From NCBI GenBank assembly GCA_013041785.1, contig JABDRK010000078.1, positions 1-5,559 on the forward strand: a DNA stretch of 5,559 nt, read 5' to 3'. Position numbers and translations under genes: made by a program. This DNA is from Eudoraea sp. Its GTDB lineage: Bacteria > Bacteroidota > Bacteroidia > Flavobacteriales > Flavobacteriaceae. Position 1 is the first letter of the stretch. Each line of letters opens with the position of its first letter. Below the pieces are notes generated by a model. That model was given only the letters and a program-made list of their open reading frames with translations, was not told the DNA's origin and ran no database searches. Below are positions 1 through 5,559 of this stretch, one piece after another.

Positions 1-3000
1 GGTACATACGCATAAAGCTAATGGACCTAAAATCGGAAATTCCACCCACGGCATCCGTAAAATCACTCAGGGGGATCTTATATTGGATCCACCTGCGGTT
101 CAATTGGGAACCGTTGGGAAGATTTGGAGTGGTGCCTTCTTTAATATCGGTCACATACTGGTCGTTAATGGTCGTATTCGGAGCGATTGGGATACGATAT
201 TCGTAATAGCTGTTAATCGTATTCATGGTCAAATCCCGGTCTACGTCTTCCACATCCGGCAGGGTAGTTGAACCCCTGTTGGTATCGGTAACCGTTACAG
301 GCGAATTCCCGTCGGGATTATTGAAATCAAAATAGCGCTCAAGGATACCCCCTTCACGGTTGAGATAGTACTGATAATTGTCTAGTGCAGGATCTTCGGG
401 CGGACCGGTATATCCCTGTGCGGCTTCATCTGCATCCTCCAGCCCGTCATATCCGATATCCTGTAATCCCCTATTGGTTTCATCCGCATCAAAAGCGTAG
501 ACCAGAGATTGCGTGGAGGGCACCCTACCCCAAACCGTTGAGGTTGTGAGGTCATTACTGTTCACCCCGGGCAAACCGTTTTCATATTGCTTCCGGCCAT
601 CTTCCAGGATGTCTTCAGAAATATTTCCCAGATTGATCACCAATTCACCGGGACCGGTGGCCACCCCGTCAACATAGGGATCCAGTACCCAGAATTGCAC
701 AAATTCCACATTGGATTGCTCGAAATTGGTGCTGCTCAGGGAACGCATAATTCCTGCCCATTTCTGATCCGGAGTCAGGGCCGCAAAGTTGTTATTGGCA
801 TTATACGGTCCTCTTTGATTGGGGTAGTAAACCAGATCCAGGGTATTCTGGACCGTGGTTTGGCCCTGGGCTACATCCACCTGAGGAAATACCTCATCAA
901 TAAAAACACGCCTCGTGGCATTGGTACTGATATCATTGTCGGATACCGAAGCCGGCCTTTGGTTCGTATAGAAAATCGGGTCGATGGTATACCAGGCCAT
1001 TTTTGCCCGCTCATACCCGGTTTCAATGTCATCTTCCCCATCCACCTTGAATTCTTCAGGGGTACTGGCCAGTGACCATCCCAGGGAAGACCGGATATCG
1101 ATCAGGGCCTGAGCTCCTTCAAAATCATCCAAATAGGTAGTTGTCTCCCCTCTGAAGTCGGCATTTTTTGGAGAATTGGGCCTTAAAAAGGCTACCTCAC
1201 CGCGTACGGAAAGATTGGAGGGTACATCTGTGTCTATATTGGGCAGTTTATTCGCTAAACGGGTTAAAAAGGGCATTTCGGTTGAGAAATTTCCGTTAAG
1301 GCCGAAAATGGTATTATTTACAGGTTCAATTCCAAAGTTAGACTTCTGCGTAAGCGGTCGTTCATTCAGGTTCAGCAATGTAGCCCCGAGTACAAAGTTT
1401 TCGTTAAACTGGTGCTCCACATTTACCCCGGTAAACCTTCTTGTCTGTTGCCCGAAAACAGCATTGTTTTCCACAGAAATATTGATAGGCGTATTGGAAG
1501 CCTGCAGGCTGGGGTCAAGGATCTGCACCGTTCCGGCCTGATAGTTCACGGTATAATCTATGCCTTCCTGTAGCTGTCTTCCCCCTGCTGTTACCCGTAC
1601 GGAACCCCGGGGCACATTGAATGCACCAATGGGTATCCCTCCCGAACCTTCTGATTTGTATCGCCCCTTTAACCTGAACCTGTTCTTCTCGGCATCCTCC
1701 AGGGAAGCTGCCTTGGTCTGGGCATACATGTTTCGGAATACGTATTTCTGCTGGTTGGTGTTGTATCCCTGATCGTTTTCCACATCATAGGTCCCGCCGC
1801 CAAGTACATCAAAAAGATACTCTCCGAAAGGCTCCACTTTGGTAAAGATGATTTGTCCCCCCTGCGTATTCACGGTAATCCCCGGAACAAAATCGAAAAA
1901 ACCGTCCCCACCGGGTTGCAGGTCGTTATACACGTTTAAGCGGTCCAGGTTAAAGACATCAAGCAGGATGCGATCTTCCAGGGGCTTGGGAACAGTGGGC
2001 CATCCATCGTTGGGATCTACCGGTGTAATATAGTTCCTTGGTGTAGGATCAGAATAGAGGATATTGAACTTAAAATCGTCCTGACTAAGCTGAAAAGCAC
2101 CTGTGGCATAGATATTCTTCATCATCAGGTCCCAGATGGGATCATTGACATTGGTAATATTGCTTTTCAAAAGTTTCAGCACCAGGGTATTGTTGCTGAT
2201 TTCAGGGGTTACTCCCCCAGACACGGTAGTTGCATCGATTCCGCCATTGGCAAATTCCCCAACCTGGTAGACTTCCCCGCTATAGGTATACTGAAAGGCA
2301 ACCGCCAGTACTTCGTCATTGCTCAAGCGTTGATTGAGGGAGATATATCCAAGCTGTGAATTGAAATTATAATCCCGTCCCTGTTCCAGTTTTCTGGCGT
2401 TTTCCAAAATCGCATAATCAAACCCCTGATTGATCTGGTATCCCGTGGCAATTGAAAAGCCATCATCCACGGTGGCGATATCCCGAATTTCTTCAGTGAG
2501 GATTCCCCCGCTCCCGATAAGGGCCGGATCAAAATCGTTAGCTTCATTGCGGGGTAAATCCGGATTGGCAGCTAAAATATTAAAGAACCCGGCAGGTTCC
2601 CCGTTGGCAATTCCTATCCGTGTCTTTTCTTTGATGGGTTCACCCAAATCCTGCAAAGCAACCAGGTTTCGCACATTTAGGGTTTGCTGACTTCTGTTTG
2701 TGACCCAAACCTCGAGTCGTGTGATTTGTACCTGACTTCGGATAAAGGGATAAGATTCCAGGGCAGTATCGTATTGGTCTCTGAAAAACTGAGAAAGGAA
2801 AAAGTGCCGGTCCTCATCATAGTCCAGGGCAGTAAGTTCAAACTCGTTCAGGGTTCCTCCTCCCTGTGCCACCACGGTATTGTTCTGAGAACGCTGTTCA
2901 GAGAAAACTGCGGTTACGGTAGTCTTGCCAAATTGCAGCTGGGTCTTTACCCCAAAAAGACTTTGGGCGCCGGAGATCAGGGAACTGTTAAGGGGCAGGT

Positions 3001-3712
3001 TCACATTACCGATCTCAATCTTGCGAATTATATCGTCTTCAGTTGGGGTATAGTCCAGCTTTACAAGATTTTGAAAATCAAAGGTTGCCTCAGTGTCGTA
3101 GTTAGCCGTTACCTGTAGCCTTTCACCGATTTTCCCCAGCATACTCAAGCTGATGCGTTGGTCAAAATCAAAGGAAAGGTTGGTTCGGTTTCTGGGAGAA
3201 AGGGCAGGATTGTCATTTTTTTGCCAAATTACCCCCAGGTCCATGGCAACAGAACCCTGCGGGATCACTTCTATGGTATTTCCGCCAAAAACGGATTCAA
3301 AAAAACTGTAGTTAACGTAAAAATTGGGCAGCAGATTCTTCCGGGCTTCCTCGCTTCCGGCTTTCTTTCCGGAAAAGGCATCTATTTTATCCTTGAAATA
3401 GGATTTCATGCCTTCCTTCCTTATCAATTCCAAATACTGCTGAGGCGTAAGGATTACCGGATAGTTGATATCGAAGTCGCCTACACTTTCTGTGTAGATA
3501 TACCGGTCAAGTTTGGGGTCATAAGTATACTTGGACACTATACTCTCCGGGTTTTTCAGGAGTATACGGCCCAGTGCCACGCCCGTCTGTACCGTATCCG
3601 CCGGTTGTTCTTCCTGAGCAGTAGCCATATTGGCACCTCCCAGAAATAACATAAACAGGAAAGCAATCTTAAATGAATAGGATTTAAGAATTGAAAACGC
3701 CCCTTTTTCCAA
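1..3712 (-). CDS. sprA: T9SS outer-membrane translocon SprA (cell surface protein SprA), N-terminal half, C-terminus beyond the window
   Basis: SprA forms the very large single-chain outer-membrane beta-barrel through which the Bacteroidota type IX secretion system exports proteins, and it is also needed for gliding in flavobacteria; its known partners include PorV and a plug protein. I translated about 1237 codons from 3712 to the left edge without a stop. The family is usually about 2400 residues, so roughly half is present. Visible landmarks are a signal peptide (residues 1-32), the N-terminal conserved stretch with YTYDPKLDRYIYT (62-74) and FDINYPVILTP (80-90), IGNVNLPL (about 234-241), NDEVLAVAFQYTY (465-477), WDLMMKNIY (527-535), VEPFGEYLF (626-634), VPRGSVRVTAGG (700-711), YLDDFEG (860-866) and WIQYKIPL near the edge. 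I recognise these as SprA-family signatures; family assignment is from memory, not a search. The start is TTG at 3712: between an in-frame TGA at 3800-3802 and Met21 (3652) it is the only usable start codon, and it supplies the basic n-region of the signal peptide. Only 5 bases separate it from the ruvA stop, so it is probably cotranscribed with ruvA. No Shine-Dalgarno sequence is evident. Confidence 0.96.
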   Translation of the reverse strand, partial: MEKGAFSILKSYSFKIAFLFMLFLGGANMATAQEEQPADTVQTGVALGRILLKNPESIVSKYTYDPKLDRYIYTESVGDFDINYPVILTPQQYLELIRKEGMKSYFKDKIDAFSGKKAGSEEARKNLLPNFYVNYSFFESVFGGNTIEVIPQGSVAMDLGVIWQKNDNPALSPRNRTNLSFDFDQRISLSMLGKIGERLQVTANYDTEATFDFQNLVKLDYTPTEDDIIRKIEIGNVNLPLNSSLISGAQSLFGVKTQLQFGKTTVTAVFSEQRSQNNTVVAQGGGTLNEFELTALDYDEDRHFFLSQFFRDQYDTALESYPFIRSQVQITRLEVWVTNRSQQTLNVRNLVALQDLGEPIKEKTRIGIANGEPAGFFNILAANPDLPRNEANDFDPALIGSGGILTEEIRDIATVDDGFSIATGYQINQGFDYAILENARKLEQGRDYNFNSQLGYISLNQRLSNDEVLAVAFQYTYSGEVYQVGEFANGGIDATTVSGGVTPEISNNTLVLKLLKSNITNVNDPIWDLMMKNIYATGAFQLSQDDFKFNILYSDPTPRNYITPVDPNDGWPTVPKPLEDRILLDVFNLDRLNVYNDLQPGGDGFFDFVPGITVNTQGGQIIFTKVEPFGEYLFDVLGGGTYDVENDQGYNTNQQKYVFRNMYAQTKAASLEDAEKNRFRLKGRYKSEGSGGIPIGAFNVPRGSVRVTAGGRQLQEGIDYTVNYQAGTVQILDPSLQASNTPINISVENNAVFGQQTRRFTGVNVEHQFNENFVLGATLLNLNERPLTQKSNFGIEPVNNTIFGLNGNFSTEMPFLTRLANKLPNIDTDVPSNLSVRGEVAFLRPNSPKNADFRGETTTYLDDFEGAQALIDIRSSLGWSLASTPEEFKVDGEDDIETGYERAKMAWYTIDPIFYTNQRPASVSDNDISTNATRRVFIDEVFPQVDVAQGQTTVQNTLDLVYYPNQRGPYNANNNFAALTPDQKWAGIMRSLSSTNFEQSNVEFVQFWVLDPYVDGVATGPGELVINLGNISEDILEDGRKQYENGLPGVNSNDLTTSTVWGRVPSTQSLVYAFDADETNRGLQDIGYDGLEDADEAAQGYTGPPEDPALDNYQYYLNREGGILERYFDFNNPDGNSPVTVTDTNRGSTTLPDVEDVDRDLTMNTINSYYEYRIPIAPNTTINDQYVTDIKEGTTPNLPNGSQLNRRWIQYKIPLSDFTDAVGGISDFRSISFMRMY
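3617..3712 (-). other. Sec signal peptide of SprA (residues 1-32)
   Basis: The first 32 residues from the TTG start have the three parts of a Sec signal peptide. There is a basic n-region with Lys3, Lys10 and Lys15, a hydrophobic core IAFLFMLFLGG at residues 16-26, and an A-T-A sequence at 30-32 that fits a signal peptidase I site just before Gln33. This agrees with an outer-membrane destination for SprA. The cleavage position is inferred by eye; cleavage a residue or two away is possible. Confidence 0.75.
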
Positions 3713-3717
3713 ACTAG

Positions 3718-4299
3718 TTACAAATTTTTCAGCGCCTGTTTTATAATGTCCTCTGCGCTGAGAGAAGGATCCGTCTTTAAGACCTTGTCTACAGCCTTTT
3801 CAGACTGCTTTCGGATAAAGCCGAGAACCTCTAAAGCTGATAACGCTTCTTCTCTATTTGTATTGTTTGAATCTGAGGAAACTTCTTCGAGATTGTAGAT
3901 TTTTAAAATTTTGTCTTTTAGGTCCAAAATAACCCGCTGCGCCGTTTTGGCTCCTATGCCCTTGATAGACTGGATAATCCCAACGTCACCAGAGGCTATA
4001 GCATCCCTTACCTGTTCAGGGCTCATTGATGAAAGCATGGTCCTGGCCGTACTGGAACCTATGCCTGATACCGATATCAGCAGGCGAAAAATCTCCCGCT
4101 CCATTTTATCTGCGAAACCAAAGAGGGTATGCGAGTCTTCCTTAACCTGCAAATGAGTATAAATACGGATACTTTCAGCATCCGGAATCTTAGCAAAGGT
4201 GTTGAGGGAAATGTTTACAAAATATCCCACCCCTGTACATTCCACCACAAGGTGTGTGGGGTGCTTCTCTACCATCCGGCCATTCAGGTGGTCTATCAT
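3718..4299 (-). CDS. ruvA: Holliday junction branch migration complex subunit RuvA
   Basis: RuvA binds four-way Holliday junctions as a tetramer, holds them in an open square form and loads the RuvB helicase for branch migration during recombination and repair in the cytoplasm. The product is 193 residues, the usual size. The N-terminal OB-fold domain (about 1-63) starts MIDHLNGRMVEKHPTHLVVE and includes CTGVGYFVNISL (21-32). The acidic pin that keeps the junction arms apart is visible as Glu54-Asp55 in VKEDSHTLFGF. Domain II holds two helix-hairpin-helix motifs, SVSGIGSSTARTML (76-89) and SIKGIGAKTAQRVI (111-124). A polar linker rich in Ser and Asn (141-148) leads to the C-terminal domain III (about 149-193), which contacts RuvB. 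I chose the ATG at 4299 because the family begins with this MI-x-H-L-x-G pattern; an upstream ATG at 4386 would add 29 basic, low-complexity residues inside the maeB frame. It lies 22 bases after maeB and 5 bases before sprA. Upstream of the ATG there is no clear ribosome binding site, only an AAAGAA run. Confidence 0.97.
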   Translation of the reverse strand: MIDHLNGRMVEKHPTHLVVECTGVGYFVNISLNTFAKIPDAESIRIYTHLQVKEDSHTLFGFADKMEREIFRLLISVSGIGSSTARTMLSSMSPEQVRDAIASGDVGIIQSIKGIGAKTAQRVILDLKDKILKIYNLEEVSSDSNNTNREEALSALEVLGFIRKQSEKAVDKVLKTDPSLSAEDIIKQALKNL

Positions 4300-4318
4300 C
4301 TTATCGGGGTTCTTTGGG

Positions 4319-4324
4319 TTATTA
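4319..4324 (-). other. tandem TAA stop codons ending maeB
   Basis: The maeB frame ends with TAA at 4324-4322 followed at once by a second in-frame TAA at 4321-4319. The pair lies in the 22-base gap before ruvA. A doubled stop is a plain guard against readthrough and needs no special function. No hairpin follows it, so it is not a transcription terminator. Confidence 0.85.
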
Positions 4325-5559
4325 GGTTTGCTTTTTGTTTTCCGTTTCCCTGGCCGTTTTGAGCTTTTCCCTTTCCTGTGCATCAATTACCGCCACGGCA
4401 GTCATATTTACCATCTCCTGTACACTGGAACCAAGTTGCAGTACGTGAACCGCCCTGCGAAGACCAAGCATAATAGGCCCTATGGAGCTGGATGCATGCA
4501 ATTCTTTAAGGAGTTTATAAGTTATGTTGGCCGATTCAAGGTTTGGAAATATGAGGGTATTCACGCGGTTCCTGGCCAGGTTGGAAAATGGAAATTGCCT
4601 TTGCCTGAGTTCTCTGTTGAGCGCAAAATCAGTTTGAATTTCCCCATCAACAATCAATTCCGGGTTATTTTGATGCAAAAGCTCTACTGCATCCCTCACT
4701 TTCTTGGCATGCGGATGGATTGAAGCGCCAAAATTGGAATAAGACAAGAGGGCCAGCACAGGATCAAAGCCAAAAGCTTTCCCGAGGTTAGCCGTCATTC
4801 GTGTAATTGCTGCCAACTCTTCCGCATTGGGTTCAATATTGATGGACGTATCGGCCAGAATGAGCGGGCCCCGGTTCGTGATCATTATATGGGCTGTAGC
4901 TGCCCTGGAAACATCAGCAGCACGGCCAATTACTTCAAAAACGGGTCGGATTACATTGTTATAGGCCCGTGAATGCCCGGTAATCATGCCATCTGCATCT
5001 CCTTCAAGTACCATCATGGACCCAAAATAGTTGCGTTCCCGCATTTTGGTCCGCGCTCCGTAGTGGGTAACGCCATCTCTTTTTCGGCCTTCAAAAAACC
5101 GCTGTGCATAAACTTCCCGTGTGGCTTCACTGGAGGGGTCTTTGGGGTCAATTATGGTGATATCTGCATCAAACTCCAGTTCTTTTTTTAATTCTTCGAT
5201 TACTTCCCGGTTTCCCAGAAGAATAGGGATTGCCAAACCCTCTTCGTACGAGATCTGTGCAGCCTTGAGTACATCCAGATGGTTAGCCTCAGCAAAAACA
5301 ATCTTTTTAGGATTGGCCTTGGCGCGGTTCATGAGTAATCGTATTACCTTATTATCGTCACCGGAACGTGAAAGCAGGGCTTCTTTATATTCTTCCCAAT
5401 CGGAAATATTTGCCTGAGCAACCCCACTGTCAATGGCTGCTTTTGCTACCGCAGCGGGAATTTCCGCGATAAGTCTTGGGTCAAAAGGCTTGGGAATAAT
5501 ATACTCTTTTCCAAAGGCAAGATGTGTTTCCCCATAGTCAATATTTACCTGTTCCGGCA
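4322..5559 (-). CDS. maeB: NADP-dependent malic enzyme MaeB, C-terminal part with phosphotransacetylase-like domain (5' end beyond the window)
   Basis: MaeB oxidatively decarboxylates (S)-malate to pyruvate and CO2, producing NADPH for biosynthesis. The window holds its last 411 residues; hybrid malic enzymes of this type are about 760 residues, so the malic and most of the NAD-binding domain lie off the right edge. What shows it is MaeB and not a free-standing Pta is the linker before the PTA-like domain: PEQVNIDYGETHLAFGKEY (fragment residues 1-19), then IIPKPFDPRL and AAVAKAAIDSGVA, which are typical of malic enzyme. The frame stays open through to 5557 with no start codon required there. 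The PTA-like domain spans about residues 72-395 of the fragment, with DGMITGHSRAYNNVIRP (189-205), ITNRGPLILADTSINIEP (226-243), SYSNFGAS (272-279), IVDGEIQTDFAL (302-313) and IGPIMLGL (359-366). In studied MaeB proteins this domain is regulatory and binds acetyl-CoA rather than acting as a phosphotransacetylase; applying that here is inference. The protein ends in a lysine-rich tail and two consecutive TAA stops (4324-4319). Confidence 0.95.
   Translation of the reverse strand, partial: PEQVNIDYGETHLAFGKEYIIPKPFDPRLIAEIPAAVAKAAIDSGVAQANISDWEEYKEALLSRSGDDNKVIRLLMNRAKANPKKIVFAEANHLDVLKAAQISYEEGLAIPILLGNREVIEELKKELEFDADITIIDPKDPSSEATREVYAQRFFEGRKRDGVTHYGARTKMRERNYFGSMMVLEGDADGMITGHSRAYNNVIRPVFEVIGRAADVSRAATAHIMITNRGPLILADTSINIEPNAEELAAITRMTANLGKAFGFDPVLALLSYSNFGASIHPHAKKVRDAVELLHQNNPELIVDGEIQTDFALNRELRQRQFPFSNLARNRVNTLIFPNLESANITYKLLKELHASSSIGPIMLGLRRAVHVLQLGSSVQEMVNMTAVAVIDAQEREKLKTARETENKKQT

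Noticed and set aside
2323..2547. Minus-strand 74-codon open frame within sprA
   Set aside because: It is in a different frame from the continuous SprA translation, which here includes the conserved NDEVLAVAFQYTY region.
3158..3649. Plus-strand open frame of 163 codons, with similar ones at 587-1075, 2684-3118 and 1176-1541
   Set aside because: They lie wholly inside the minus-strand sprA frame, which is unbroken and carries clear family motifs. The plus-strand translations show no recognisable domain.
3713..3717. Possible promoter or terminator between ruvA and sprA
   Set aside because: Only 5 bases separate the two genes, with no hairpin or T-run; I also saw no convincing Bacteroidota TAnnTTTG element just upstream of sprA.
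4300..4386. N-terminal extension of RuvA from the ATG at 4386
   Set aside because: The 29 extra residues are a Lys/Arg/Pro/Asn-rich low-complexity string read out of frame from the end of maeB. RuvA proteins begin at the MIDHLNG-like sequence, so the start at 4299 is preferred.
4199..4723. Plus-strand open frame of 174 codons across the ruvA-maeB junction, plus smaller ones at 3911-4156 and 4973-5417
   Set aside because: These are antisense shadows of ruvA and maeB; their translations do not resemble any protein I know, while the minus-strand products are unmistakable.
4322..5332. A free-standing 336-residue phosphotransacetylase starting at ATG 5332
   Set aside because: The same frame stays open upstream to the window edge and encodes the malic enzyme linker, so this Met is internal to MaeB.

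Overview
The window reads as chromosomal DNA of a Bacteroidota bacterium, most likely of the family Flavobacteriaceae. The main reason is a very large, uninterrupted reading frame on the minus strand that encodes the N-terminal half of SprA, the outer-membrane translocon of the type IX secretion system (T9SS), which is confined to Bacteroidota. The absence of clear Shine-Dalgarno sequences fits the same group.

All coding capacity that I can support lies on the minus strand, so the genes read from right to left. From 5559 to 4322 is the 3' part of maeB (NADP-dependent malic enzyme with a C-terminal phosphotransacetylase-like domain); its 5' part lies beyond the right edge. After a 22-base gap comes a complete ruvA (4299 to 3718), the Holliday-junction-binding subunit of RuvAB. 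After only 5 bases comes sprA, which starts at a TTG codon at 3712 and runs off the left edge, with about 1237 codons in the window. The frame was read codon by codon from 3712 to 1 and has no stop or frameshift.

The three genes are packed like an operon, with no room for a promoter or terminator between them. Their products act in unrelated places: central carbon metabolism in the cytoplasm, recombinational repair on DNA, and protein export at the outer membrane. The arrangement therefore looks like conserved neighbourhood and shared transcription rather than one pathway. The plus-strand open frames are shadows of these genes. I see no RNA genes, mobile elements, CRISPR arrays or DNA repeats, and no sign of an undescribed system. 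The points most worth a second look are the non-ATG start of sprA, a recurring motif inside SprA, and a divergent motif in the phosphotransacetylase-like domain of MaeB.
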